Of a DNA stretch of 64,000 nt, positions 22,142-34,587 are shown in pieces. The notes below the pieces were generated by a model. That model searched no databases, was not told where the DNA came from, and saw only the letters and a list, made by a program, of their open reading frames with translations. Source of the DNA: Actinomucor elegans. Lineage: Eukaryota > Mucoromycota > Mucoromycetes > Mucorales > Mucoraceae. The position numbers and the translations under genes are program-made. The DNA is taken from the NCBI GenBank assembly GCA_026027325.1, contig JAMSLZ010000006.1, positions 186,001-250,000 of the forward strand, read 5' to 3'. Every line of letters starts with the position of its first letter. Positions within the stretch are counted from its first letter, which is position 1.

Positions 22142-24157
22142 TTATTTTTGACTGCTTATTGGTCTTTTAGATTGATTCTGGTGCTTAAATCTTTCTTTGA
22201 AATAAGCTCTCTTATGCGCTATATCTTTTGGATCAACAAAAGCATACAAGCTCTGAGAAGAAAACACGTACTACAAATAGCAGAAAATGGTTAATATATT
22301 TTGAAATCAGCCTATATGTATATGCAACATACATCCATGAACTGATGGCAATCTATCAATCTTCTTGGCATATTCTGCAAGATTTGGAATATTTCTATAG
22401 GATCTTGAAGTTGTGCTATCCTCTCTTGATTCATCTCAATGATTGTGAGCGCTACTTGGAACATGATTGTATAGCCTTCCCTATATTCAAGCAAATGTCA
22501 GTACATAAACCAGTAAATATAAATTATATACTTTACACAAAGAAACAGTCCCAGATACGAAGTACTGTCTATATAAAGGACGGTATACTGAGTTAAAAAA
22601 AAAGGGATCAAACTAGACTGCTTTATCTTACCTCGATTGGCAATATATTAATAAACATAGTCAAGAACCAATGACTAGTTACCAATGTCATGGGCGGTAA
22701 TCCTTCCATCTGATCTCCTTCCCAAAAGCACTTTCCATTAGGCGCTATTTTATCCCATATCCCAGGCATCTTTTCATTAGCACCGATTGATCAATGTTGG
22801 CTCCTTCCATTGTCACATCGTACACGTTTTCGGGCATAAAATCGTGCACAGTGGTGACTAGCATCCAAAATGCTTCCTCTTCACTATCAACGAATAGCAA
22901 AAAGAACCCAGCAAGGTAATTGAGCGATTGACAGTAGCCGATTTGAGGTGAATGGATACTAAATGCCAGCAAAATACGGCGCAGCGATTGTAACTTGGTA
23001 TTTGTTTCTGGTTCTATTGAAATACAACCTTCAGAGTCTGTGTAATGGTCGCAGGCAAATTTCAAATTGTCTGGAAACGTACGGTGTAGATCTTTGTTAT
23101 GGAACATTAGTATATAGGTAGCTAGTATAATTGTCTATGGGTACCTCTTTGAATGATTTCTGCATGCTCGTTATGCTCCCCCATGAGAATGGCTGTATTC
23201 ACCAAAGATTGATATAGTTCTGGATTGGCTTCCATTTTGGATTTAGCGCCACTATAGTGCATCCAAACCTATCACTGAACTTGAGTTATACGTTCAAATT
23301 ACTCTTTGTAATGACGAAGAAAAACTTACTTTGCCTCGTAGCTCACGAGGAACACCTTTGCGCACACACTCTTGCACTAGAACGAGAATATATGCATAAG
23401 TCGTGGTACCTCAAAATCAAGCTATACCTACATTGTAATGAGTTGACGGGTGGCCATTGCTCGCCTTGAGATAGTAGTGTCATCCAATTGACTTTTTGCT
23501 CCGTCAAGATGGGCTGGTAATAGCTGTCAAATTGGTGCAAATGCTTGATTTGAATCCATTGTGTAGGGCGCTTAAAGCCATATGAATCTCTAAAAAAGCC
23601 ATGAATACTTGTGATATAGCTTTAAAAGATTTATACCTTTCTATATCTAAATGGAAATGCTGGGTATCTTCACTCTTTTCATCCCGATCCATAAAAAAAT
23701 ATTCACATTGTTTACTACTATATTTGATAGTAGGATCCAAGCGCCACGGTTCATCTTTATCCTCTCCTAGTTCATTAATCGATATCCGGCACATTGTGCT
23801 ACCATCCCGTGTGTTATTGTTATTCTGCAAATGAATCGGATATGCCGACGCTGAAAGCGTGGTGGTAGAGTTGGATGGTGTAGGTAGTATGTCGTCGTTG
23901 ATACTGATGTCACTGCTATGACTGAGCGTGCTGAGGGTCATTTCTGAAACTGATCTAGTTAGCAGAGAAACTGCTGTTGAATTTGTGGATACATGTATCG
24001 TTGGTTGACTATGACAAACGATTAATTCATTCTTCTTTGTTTTACGTGAAACATCTTTTTTCCCGAAAAAGATGTTATTGGCTGATAAAGAAAGGTATTG
24101 GAACGCTTGTTGGAAGCTACTGTGTTGGCGTTCTTTTGTAAAATGAGAGGAAGGCAT
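22142..24157 (-). CDS. TBC-domain Rab GTPase-activating protein, one-base frame break
   Basis: Eight exons (23637-24157, 23432-23589, 23330-23376, 23145-23268, 22632-23091, 22537-22568, 22333-22480, 22142-22270). Residues 1-170 are Ser/Thr-rich and unstructured. The TBC domain follows, with both catalytic fingers: IIQRDLHRTFPDN (Arg) and YCQSLNYLAG (Gln). Later blocks TLVTSHWFLTMFINILPIE, RIWDCFFVEGYTIMFQVAL and a basic tail also fit. Such proteins switch off Rab GTPases in membrane traffic. Summed exons are one base short of 540 codons. Near 22769-22772 the frame goes from SVLMK to a stop, while the homologous MPGIWDKIAPNGKCFWEG starts one frame over at an AAAA run. One extra A would restore the frame. 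It may be an assembly error, an allele or early decay. An alternative 56-nt intron (GTGTAC...AAAAG) would delete the conserved GANIDQSVL block. Confidence 0.85.
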
Positions 24158-25751
24158 AATATGTATTGACGTGCAAAAAAAAGAGAGAGAGAAAGAAAGA
24201 CGCAAAAATAGCAAAGTGTCTTTCTTCGCGACCTTTTTTTTTATGCATTCATATCACAATGAAGGGGTTCTTTAGTATTAGGGGAAAGATGGAGAGGGGG
24301 GGGGGGGGGAGAATACTATAGGTTACCAGGTATGAACCAACCCAATTCGCGTATTTCCGAATAAATTGTATACTCCAGAAACGCGTGTTTTTTTGTCATA
24401 TAGTTAATAACTTGCTCCTTTTGATTTTCAGATGATGATTCACTTTGCATGATATATAGATCAATCTTGCTAATTCAGTATTCTACTTAATTTTCATATA
24501 TACTATTTTGCCGTTTATTATTTTATTATAAAACGCGTGTAAAAACAACCGTGTAACATAATCAAGCTGCATTGTTTGCTATTCCTGGAGTTAAATAATG
24601 TACGGCTGCGATTACTGAAAATGCCAGTAATTAATATACTTGAAGTAATCATGGTATATTACAACGCAATTATCACCCAGTATTGACAAATCAGTGTCAA
24701 GCACACGCATCAAATGCTTTTGGTCATATTGAAATGATGAACGGGTTGTCCAATCTCGATCGGCGAAACCCATTAGTCACGCTTTTTTGCAGGAAAAAAA
24801 AAGCAACAATGCACTTGGGTAGTGGGCGTTGTATCAATGAGATATGGGAAAATCCAAATAGGGTGTTTTGCTGATCATTCAAGGATACTCAAAGCGCATG
24901 ATGGCGTAATTTATCAGAAGTTTTGGGTAGCTACATATATGCACACCACAAGTGTTGTTCAATTTCCGGAACAACATATTTAATAAAAGGCTTAGTCTTA
25001 TGCTTCAACGCTTTTCAGTGTGAATTACTCTTCAAATGTGACATCAAATCGAGATCGACTGCAGGATCTATGAATTGCTTGTTCTTGTATATAAAACATG
25101 TTTGTAATGTACTGACAATCTGTGAATAACAGAATGTATTCACTGTAATTTAGTCAAAATGATTGTTATGATAGATGTAGCCATTCCTCCTGAGAAAAAT
25201 ATATTAAACAGATGCGACATTAAACTGTGATCAATCGAGAAATTTATGAGCATTAGATTTGGTCAGCCATTAATATAAAGCATATGCATCGTAATCTACT
25301 TGACTAACAGTTATAATAGTACTCCAATCTAAACTAATACTAATAGTCAGAGGTGGTATTAACTTGAGATCAGTTGAGGAACGTAAAGTCATAAAATCCA
25401 AAAAAAAAAAAAAAAAAAAAAAAGTAACAGTACACCGTTAGGCTAAAATTTCCGTGGTTGTGCCTTTGTTTATTTTATTTTTTATTTTTGGATTTATAAC
25501 TCTCTTTAAAACTCATATCAATGGCTAATAAATGAAAAATGACATCAGGCGCATAGATTAGTATGCATGTGTTCTTTGTTTATCTGTAATCAATTTCGCA
25601 CAGAGAGTGGAGTCCATATACATATACCAAGCATTCTGCTTGAACTAACAGTGAGAAAGTCTAGGTTGTTCAAACACTGATATTCCTTACAAGTAGCAGA
25701 CGCAGTAGAGAAAAGCTCTGTTGCTAAACTAGCAGGATATGTTTATTGATA
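24158..25751. other. Intergenic
   Basis: Holds a 14-base G-run (24296-24309), an A-run (25400-25423), an inverted copy of the dispersed repeat (about 25172-25241) and perhaps a second partial one near 25325-25375. Small frames near 24683-25129 show no domain. Confidence 0.55.
25172..25241 (-). repeat. Dispersed short repeat, copy d (inverted)
   Basis: Reads as the reverse complement of the family: GATGTAGCCATTC, a spacer, CAGATGCGACATTAAACTG and TGATCAATCGAGA. Confidence 0.45.
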
Positions 25752-26219
25752 CTATTTTACTTTTGGTACTTCTAAAACATGGCCTGGCATAACATATTTG
25801 AATTCGTTATTGTCATCTTCGAACTGGACCTTGTAATTACCAGCATAGCTGATATCCCTATTCTAGATGATATTGGAAATCAGCAAGACAAACAGATAAC
25901 AAATTCAAGTGAATACCTTTGACGGAGGTGATATGACTTTGGCTCTGTAAAAACAAGTAGTTCCGGGATAAAGAGCCAATACATCTTGGCCTGGGTTTAA
26001 CTCCAATAGACCTTTAGCTTCATCTACATGAGGAATTGGTATAACGTTGCGAGGTTGTAACGAGTATTGTCTACGCAAAAAACAAAAGATTCAGAAAGTT
26101 GTAAATCAAAGAGCAATAGCTTGTACATACTGTCTCTTGCCATATTCATCCTGATCTACATCTTCTACTTGATATCTAACAGAGATGAAAGGTCAAATGG
26201 AGGAGCACTAATTTCTGAA

Positions 26220-26255
<36 letters not shown>

Positions 26256-27022
26256 GTTTCTTTCTGTATTATAACCGATCACCACAGCAAGTATCCATTC
26301 TTCATTTTTGTCTTTTTGCTTTGGCTGTTTCGCTGCAACGGATGTGCCGAGCGGCAAGATACCACTGTTATTAATGCTGTGATGGGTCAATAGACGTATA
26401 CGATAGCAATATACAAACTTACATTTTGGTTCTTTTCGAAGGTGTCTTTGAAGAAGACGAAGAAGTAGTTTCATCTTGTTCTGATTTACGTTTCTTTCTC
26501 TTTTGATCAATGACTATAGTCATTGCTTTGTTAAAAAAATATGTATATATATATATATATATAGCAGCAAGCACTTTATAACATTACCGTTGCTATATTC
26601 AGATGCATCTCTTAAAGCAACAAGTACTGAAAGCTTTTCAATAATATCATGTATAGTTCTATATCGTTCATGCTTTTCTGAGATGAGGCTGTCTCCGCCA
26701 TTGTATAGGTTGACTTACTTTGATTCATTGCTTGATAGCTCAATCCCTCCTCTATAATACTCCATGAGTCTCGAACTTATTGAAGAAGGCACGCCTGTAC
26801 GTGTTCAGTTATGGGACATAAATGATATATGCATAAATACCATATACCTTGATCAAAGTTGACTGCAGTATGGATATGATTGATATTTGTCACTACATTG
26901 GCTGTATCTTTCTGTATATTTTCAAGTTTCGCAAACGCAATACATATTTGTTTCCATAGGCTAACTTCTTCATTAGTACTGTCCAATGTAGCTGAACGAG
27001 ATGTACGGGATTTACGATCCAT
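25752..27022 (-). CDS. SGF29: SAGA-associated factor 29 homologue (tandem Tudor)
   Basis: Eight exons (26848-27022, 26719-26794, 26588-26658, 26423-26525, 26254-26376, 26131-26175, 25917-26070, 25752-25862) give 285 residues. The N-terminal third is helical (SLWKQICIAFAKLENIQKD, TIHDIIEKLSVLVALRDASE). A basic, Ser-rich linker follows (KRKKRKSEQDE), and the C-terminal half is the SGF29 tandem Tudor domain: LPLGTSVAAKQPK, EEWILAVVIGYN, VEDVDQDEYGK, VIPIPHVDEA, VLALYPGTTCFYRAKV and YKVQFEDDN. In known SGF29 proteins this domain reads H3K4me2/3 and helps direct SAGA acetylation. The start at 27022 (MDRKSRTSRS) is chosen over a longer frame with a hydrophobic leader, which does not suit a nuclear protein. 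Many introns for so small a gene. Confidence 0.9.
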
Positions 27023-27649
27023 ATTGTTCAAGGTCAAAAGAAGCGAGATCAATAAAAGGGCAGTGATTAGTATTGGTTTAAAACAAGTGGGTAACAATAG
27101 TATAACAAAGAAACTCGACGGGTATAAACAAGCTTTACTGTGTTTCTGAATGAAAGAACAATGAATGTCTAGTATTGTAACAAAAAAAAACTTATTATCT
27201 TTTAATTGTTTCTATTGGAGAGCTCCAGTATCAGCTCGTAATTTAGAATTTAGGTCATTAAATGCCCGTTTTAGAATTAAAGAGATAAAATAATTGAGAC
27301 TGTGTAGATCTTATGTTTCTTGTACCAATGGCTTTATGATCAACATTTGGTCAGAAATAAGTACATTGCATTAAATCGTACAAAGCTTCTTTTTAAAACT
27401 TTTGAACAAACTATTCCTTGTAGAACAAAGGATGCCTGGGATTTTGACAGCGATAGTGGTTGTTAGGGCACGTTCATATTAATAGCTCAGATTGCTAGAG
27501 TGATATCACAGTGAACGACTTCTATAAGATTGATAAAAGAGGAAATCAAATAGTTGGATATCTCTACTATAGCAATTGTCGGGCTTCGATAGATTATACA
27601 AAATAAGTGTATATATTGCAATACATCAAGTTACTGCTTCTATTTATTA
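27023..27649. other. Intergenic
   Basis: Sgf29 promoter region and the 3' side of the mannosyltransferase gene. I see no gene or repeat of note. Confidence 0.5.
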
Positions 27650-28990
27650 CTATGAAGTTTCTACCCATCGACGCATACAAGAATTTGGTGTTAAGTCTAA
27701 AGTGAAAAAGGAAACCAGTTAGCAGTAGTTTAAATTACTATGAACTTGATACTTACCAAAATTATCTTCTGCATTACAGTGACATTTTTTCTGTAATTCA
27801 CGCGCTACTGGACAGTGTATGAATGGCTCGTGTTTATATCCAATATCATTAAAGAAATGAACTTCTGATTTGTTTAAGAACAAGCCTACAGCAATGGAAT
27901 GTACTGGCGCATCACCCCATCTGAATACATACAAATCAATATATGTGTGTATTTGGAAATAATCTAGTATACCTTTCATAAAAGAAGCCACCGGATCTGT
28001 CTAGATAATCAAAGAACGCAGTGTACTCAGGACTCCGTAAAAACTTGAGGTCCGCAATCTCAAAATTGCTCCAAAAGTGACATAGGTTGTAATTATTACC
28101 ACCGTCGTTTGATATAAAGTCTATAAGGTTGGTTTTAGGGATCATATGTGAGTTCTCTCGTATGAATGCCTTTGTTGTTTCCCATAGAGTAGGAATCGTC
28201 GACTCGAATTCTATCAATGATATAGTCCAACCATATTTCTTGTTGTTTTCTTTCATATACAAGAAAGGGTCGTAATCAATATCACACGAGAACTCAACGC
28301 TTGGTTCTACACGCCAGTAGTATTCATAATCTGTCATCAGAGGATGTCTGTAAAAGAAGCCACTTTCGAATCTATATTAATCTATTAGCTATACAGCTCA
28401 ACTGCAAAATAATAATAAGCTAACCTGCACATGTGTCTATACGATAGACTACCACCATAAATAACTCCTTCGCTCTCCATCTTGTTACGCAGTCTATCCG
28501 CTTTTTCAACATCAATCCAGTCTGGGTAACTCCAATGTTCCTTCGGAATGATACCTATAAATCCCAATTTCTTTTTTTAGTGCCTGTGTGTCACAATTTA
28601 CTAGCAAGATCTACCATAATTTGTTTCAGCGTTTGTCAAACTCGAAGTCAGATCTTTGAATTCTTGTGTAAACTCCTCGTCGTTCAAAAAGACATATGGA
28701 TAATTGAATTTGTGATTAAATCTCGCTTCCAGTTGCTGCATAGTATATCGAAGAGCTTTCAATTCATTATTTCGTGTCAAAATAACAAAAGCTGCTTTTA
28801 CTCGTGTCGTGTTGTGCCAGGCTGGTGGTAAGTTAGGATCGCGTAAGTTGGGATGGTCTATAAGCGAAATGGAAGATACTTGTTGTTTATTCAGTATTCG
28901 CTGAGGCCACAGAAAGAAAGCCAAACAGAACAAGAAAAGTACTGTGGTTAATAATATGGGTTTCCTTTGATTCGAGTTGATGATTATCAT
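27650..28990 (-). CDS. KRE2/MNT1-type alpha-1,2-mannosyltransferase (GT15)
   Basis: A type II Golgi membrane protein that adds mannose from GDP-mannose to O- or N-glycans. At the N-terminus, a short basic tail ([11 protein letters not shown]) leads into one membrane anchor ([17 protein letters not shown]) and then the lumenal catalytic domain. Family blocks are plain: [72 protein letters not shown] with the expected catalytic Glu, [28 protein letters not shown], and [15 protein letters not shown]. It has several short introns; the last exon (about 27650-27694) ends in MRRWVETS. The ATG at 28990 was chosen because the codon two triplets earlier is TTG. Confidence 0.95.
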
Positions 28991-29118
28991 TGTCAAAAGG
29001 AATCGAGGAGGAAATAAAAAATAATAAAAAAAGGGAAGAGAAACTCCTATTTGAGAAATTGGCTAGAACCTTTTAATGGGCTATACAAAAATCGATTTTA
29101 TTATATATTTATTGTAGA

Positions 29119-30643
29119 TCAAATAGATCCTTGGGCACTTGGATTTTGACTAGGATACTTTTGTTTTTCGTTTCCATTCATTGAAGGTGGAGCAGGCACC
29201 TTTAAGGTGTTTAAATCTATGGGCTCTATAGAAAAGGGTCAGAATATGTATACAGCTTATTTCATCATTATCTTACTTGTCTTATTATTGTCGCTTTGGT
29301 TGGATTGAGGTTTAGGTCTAGCCCAAACTACACGAAGCGCATGTCCTTTCAAGTTTAATCCAACTTCTGCTACTTTATTTGCTGCAAGTTCTGCTGATGT
29401 TCTTGTAGTAAAATTGATAAATGCACATTTGGTCTTATGAGCAACAATCACCGATTTGATATCGCCAAACACGTAAAAGAAACCCCTATCATAATCAATG
29501 GTTACTATATAAACCTTTTCCAAGAGTAAACGCCTTACTTTAAGTCTTCTTGACTGATATCCTCTTCAACGCCAGTAACAAACAATGTAGTCTATCAAAA
29601 AGTCTTTAATATATCTATTGATCATTCATCCTATAGAAAAAAAAACCTACCACGTTCTTATCATTGGGTGCTACTAAAGATCCGGAATTGCCTCCACGTA
29701 CACGATTCAGCATCTTGCTAGCCACAGGATCGTTCATACCATTATAACGGTCGCGAATATTCTGTTTGGAGGTTGTTTCGTTCTCTGAAGGCATTTCATG
29801 TCGGTAAGGACATCCCTCACCACGCTTACACTCACCCTTTAAAAAGAACGAACACAAATGAGCTCTATTTCTTTTGTAATAAGGCTCAGTTCTAGCTAAT
29901 TTGTTTAGAATGTCGCGACTTTCTGGTGTTAATTTACTGGCATCATATACAACTTCTCCTTCCTCTACCTATACATTATATCAGCAAAGCTTACAAGTAT
30001 TCAAAATATAAAAATCGTACCTTATTGGCGAGGTTTTGAGCAAAATATTGTCTGTTGATATCTGTAGAAGGTGCTTCTGATTTCAAGTTCAATGCTTTAT
30101 CTCTCACTTCAACAGGTAAGCCTATATATTCGAGAAAAAAAAACTATTAATAAAGTGATCGTTTAGTTAATCTACTCGACAACTTGCCATATTGTAAATC
30201 CAAAACACAGGTCTGGCATACGTTCTTTACTTTGGCGCAAGTTTGGCAGATCTCGGTCTTCTTGTGTCTACTGTTTGTTCCAGGTAACCAACGGAAAACG
30301 GTATAAGGTCTTTGACAGATCTATAGATTGATGAGCCAAATTAATCAATCTGTTCGCTAAGATCCTATGTAATATATAGCTAGATTACCTTGCATTCTTT
30401 TCCAAAAGGCTGCTTGGTCTATATTAAAAAAGTCTGTCATTAGTAATGCGATAAACTTTTACAACAATTTCCACCATTACCATGCGAACATAAGGGTTAT
30501 CTCCAAGACAGGTTTCGCAAACAATAGGGAATTCCTAATAGATATTATCATTAATAAGAAGAAAAAAACTATTTCTCACAAAATAACGCTCTTACTGAAT
30601 CTTCCCAGCCTTGCTTATTAGGATCAGCCTTTGTTAAACTCAT
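29119..30643 (-). CDS. Pre-mRNA splicing factor RBM22/Slt11 homologue
   Basis: RBM22 (yeast Slt11/Ecm2 and Cwc2 functions in one protein) binds U6 snRNA near the active site of the spliceosome. Starting at [16 protein letters not shown], the N-terminal cysteine-rich zinc region has ICETCLG-type pairs ([48 protein letters not shown]). A linker then includes [11 protein letters not shown], a CCCH zinc finger ([19 protein letters not shown]) and an RRM ([37 protein letters not shown]). The C-terminus is Pro/Asn/Gln-rich and ends QNPSAQGSI. The gene is cut by at least seven short introns, some separating exons of 30 to 60 nt. Its domain order matches human RBM22 closely. Confidence 0.95.
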
Positions 30644-31690
30644 TTTTTTTTTATAATTAGATTTAGATTAAAAAAGCTGCCACTATTTAAAAATGCAATT
30701 TGTATTGTCCAGTCGACGTCACGTCTTCATTTGATTTATTCTCTCCGTTTAAGAGCGGAGATAAGTTGTCAGAAAGAGATTCAGCACTAGGAATGAAGTT
30801 GATTGGATATGCTGAACCAAACATGATATCCAAATACATACACTCCTAACTCTCCACTAACATACAGTATATTCATAACACCGATATTAGGGACAATCTA
30901 ACAGAGATAGCTACTCTTTCTAAACATGAATTAATAATCAGATGTAGCATTCGATCGAGATCGGTCGGGAAATCTATCGACATTTGATTGAAGTTACATA
31001 TGTATGCAATTAATATTGGCTCTATGAGGATAAACCATGAAAGGAATTATTTAAACCAATCTGTGTGAAATTGGATTCTTCGTAATCACTGTTAAGACAC
31101 TGTATATGATCGCATTCTAGGTATTAAAAGGCGGGTTTACTATCTTTTGGTACCTGCATATTTTTGCCTCAGGTACTTTTAAATAGCCTTCTAGTCAATA
31201 AAAATTGGAGAAGCTGCATAGTGATGGGCGGCTGCAACAGTTTTTGAGGGTACTGAAGGTCTTTAGAAGTACAGTTCATTAAATACTATAAATGTATACC
31301 TTTATGCTTTCAACATTGTAAACAAATTACAAAAGATTGGGCTATAATAAATTGAAGTGGTGAGATGGTATGCAGTTTCAACGCATGACCTGCCAGATGT
31401 TTAGCGGGTCATATAATACATAGCCTTTTGAATTATATAATAGCCTCTTTAATCGTTGATAATAATTCGTTAACCTATTTTGTGGCCCTACAATCACTCG
31501 TAATATACACATCAGCATTTAGTGGACCAAACAAGAATAAGGCTACTAATGGTGGTGGCAAATAAACTGACATGCTTGCTCAAATTTGACATTTTTATTG
31601 ATTATTATTATGATGGAAAGATGTATATATAAAAAGAAGTAATAGTGTTTGTATAAAGTAGCGCCTAGAAAGGCTTTGATCATTGGTATT
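30644..31690. other. Intergenic
   Basis: No gene is supported. Contains an inverted dispersed-repeat copy (about 30903-30972). Confidence 0.55.
30903..30972 (-). repeat. Dispersed short repeat, copy e (inverted)
   Basis: Reverse-complement form: GATAGCTACTCTTTCTAAACATG, then AATCAGATGTAGCATTCGAT and CGAGATCGGTCGGG. Confidence 0.5.
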
Positions 31691-34529
31691 TTAAGCATCA
31701 GCACTTGCTGTTAGAATACGAATAATACGCTTACGACCTTCACCAGACATGTTGATTACACCTTGATCTTGTAATGATTTCAAAATATCTTCAAATGTTC
31801 TGTTATCCACAGGCTATATAAAACTATAGTTAGAACAATATACACTTCAAGAATACTAATTTAGCTTACCACTTGACTTTGTTCGTTAAAGTCTTTGAAT
31901 AATTTGGCATAATCAACACGATTGTTTGCATAAGATGATAATTTGGAGAGTAATGCTTCCTTGATACTATTTTGAAGACTACGCTCATGGGAAGCAGTAC
32001 CAGACAAAATGAGATCCATATCAATACGGCCAGTCTTGGGATCTGTAGCGTATTCCTTGATAGCTTCACGCAAAAGTCGAGATGCTTCATTCACATCTAA
32101 AACCTCGACAGTAGGTGACATTCTCATTCTAGCATGTGCTTCAGACATACGGATCATGGATTCCAATTGACGGGTTGTGGCTGTCACACGCTTCTCTGAT
32201 CCACCACGGTCTTGGCCTTGTTTACGCAATTCAACATAATAATCTACCAACTTGGATCCAGCTTCTTCGCTTAATACAGGCTGTATCTTTTCTCTAGCAT
32301 AATTGATATACTTTGTCAAGAGTTCAACACTCACAATATCGTTACCACCGGTTAATGGGTTATCTTCCATATAAAGTGCTACTAAATGTTTAGCAAGACG
32401 GCGATCAGAGTCTTCATCCACACGATCCAGAATCAAATACAATAAATCAAATCTTGATAAGAGAGGAGGAGGTAGATCAAGATTGGCAGGGACTGAGAGG
32501 TTTTTGTTCCACCTTGAGCCGATAGGATTGGCAGAGGCACAAATCGATGTTCTAGCATTTAATGTAGTAATAATACCAGCTTTAGCAACAGAGATTGTTT
32601 GCTGCTCCATCACTTCATGCAAGACAGATCTTGTAGCGTCAGACATTTTATCAAATTCATCAATACAACACACACCACCATCACTCAATACAAGTGCACC
32701 ACTTTCCAGTACCAATTGACGGGAATCAGGATCTCTGGTAATATAGGCAGTAAGACCTACAGCAGAAGAACCCTTACCGGAAGTGTAGACACCACGAGGT
32801 GCAATCTTGTGAACATATTGAAGTAATTGAGATTTACTAGTACCTGGATCACCCACAAGCAAGACATTGATATCGCCTCTGAAGTGAGGTGCACCCGATT
32901 TTTTGAATGTTTTATGAGTACCACCAAATAATTGCAACAAGATACCCTTCTTCACATCGTCTAATTCGTAAATACTGGGGGCGAGCGAACGTGCTAATGT
33001 CTCGTACAAGTTGGAACGTTGCTTCAAAGCCAAAATTTCTTCTTCGTCTGTAGTTGTAACCACTTCAATTTCATCACCTTCCTCATAGCTATTAAATTGT
33101 TAGTATCGTTCCTAGACGCTATACTCTATCATTACTTACGCCTCAGGGCCAAATTCAGATCTGAATGATTTATCGATTTGCATACGTTTCTTATCTGTAC
33201 GCTTAATATGAACAACATCCAAATAGGTTCTAAACAAGGCACGGATCGTTCTTTGCTTGGGATTAACTCTGACAGGAACACCACGGAAAATACCAGTGAC
33301 CTCCAAACGATCACCGGGCTTTCCAATATCGACTAAATCATCATATAAACACATAGTAACTGTCTGAGGCGTTTGACCGTCAGGTACGACATCTGGTGTC
33401 TCTTGAATTCTAGCTACTTGTTTATCAGAAAATGCACAACGGTTATGTACCAAAGTCATTGAATTTTCAGAGTCGCAAGATTCTCTTCCACAACGAGTAG
33501 GTTCCAAAATTCTACCACGATCAACGCTTACAGTGACAGTATAATCACAAATCAAACAACGGAAGAACGCTTCTTTCATGTCAGGGATAATAGGTGAAGC
33601 ACGAATCATTAAACCTTTGATGGTGATAAGCTGATCAACGTCTACAAGAACAAGGTGAGTCTGTGAGTGTATACTAGGAAAGAAAGATCCTTACTCTGAG
33701 GATCCAATTCTCTCATATTCACAGCATTGGACAAGTTGAAAGGACGAACCTAATAGCCGTATTAACTAACCAAGTTTTCAAAGAAAGCCTTTGAACATAC
33801 CTTGAGCTGTAATCCGTTAAAATCCTCTGTTGGGAATTGACTCAAATAGAATTCAGTGATTGTATGATCCATCAAAGGAATGATTTCTTGAGGATACTTG
33901 ACCAATTGATCATAGAGTTTATGTGTTTCTGGATAAGCCTTCAAATTACGGCAATCCAAATTAACACTGGTAGCATTTTTGTCGTAAACATGCGTCAACA
34001 ATAAAGGATAGAAAGGTCTTTTGTCCTCTTCTGTGATAGCTTCGTTGAATTTACGTTTGCGATGTGCCAAGGTAAAGTTATTGAGAAAGTTGCGGAAACT
34101 GGTCATGGCTTCATGGATATTGACTGTAGTACCCCAAATAAGACGGACAGAAAGAGAAGGGTCACTTTCTTGTGTATCCATGTTCTGCAAAGAAGAAAGA
34201 CGATTGCCGGTAGGTGTTTGAGGTACATAAGGCGTACGTACAAATGTAGTATTGGTACGAGGAGTACGAGGTGAGTTGAAACTATCCAATCCTGAACGCA
34301 AAGGTGTAGAAGGATAAGCTAAAGGTGAGGTAGCACCAATATCATCTCCTAATAACGTAGAAGATAACTCTGAACGTCTATTGCGCATACGTGATGGCGA
34401 ACCAGGTGTACGAGCATGATATCCAGGTGAGCTGGGCTCAAGTTGAGAGGAAAGAATTTCAGAGCGACGAGGATAATAGCGGCCTGGTGTATCAGGTATA
34501 ATGTCGGATGGTGGATTATGGCTACTCAT
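31691..34529 (-). CDS. MCM4: DNA replication licensing factor Mcm4
   Basis: A subunit of the Mcm2-7 replicative helicase. Starts MSSHNPPSDIIPDTPGRYYP; the first 150 residues are a Ser/Thr-Pro-rich tail with many SP/TP sites, as in other Mcm4 proteins where CDK and DDK act. Next come the N-terminal domain with a zinc-binding region (FRCLICDYTVTV, EPTRCGRESC) and OB-fold blocks (VRPFNLSNAVNMRELDPQ, FSDKQVARIQETPD, GDRLEVTGIF). The AAA+ core has Walker A (GDPGTSKSQLLQYVHKIAPR), Walker B (CCIDEFDKM), the arginine finger (LSRFDLLYL), and a winged-helix C-terminus ending RIIRILTASADA. At least five introns, 5' biased; the long exon 31869-33063 carries the helicase. An ACGCGT box lies 53-58 bp upstream. 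Confidence 0.97.
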
Positions 34530-34581
34530 GTTACTACGTGTAAAGAACTCGAGAAAAGGGAAACGAAAAAATTGTTTAGAG

Positions 34582-34587
34582 ACGCGT
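34582..34587. promoter_or_regulatory. ACGCGT (MCB-like) site upstream of Mcm4
   Basis: ACGCGT about 53-58 bp before the Mcm4 start, inside the stretch GAGACGCGTTAACG. In yeasts the MBF complex uses this box to time G1/S genes, including MCM genes, so the context fits; binding is inferred. Confidence 0.45.

Noticed and set aside
22745..22820. Treating the TBC frame break as a 56-nt intron
   Set aside because: It would remove the conserved GANIDQSVL block of the TBC fold and needs a weak GTGTAC donor.
27023..27097. Longer Sgf29 start with a hydrophobic leader
   Set aside because: A signal-like leader is out of place for a nuclear SAGA subunit; the inner ATG at 27022 fits better.
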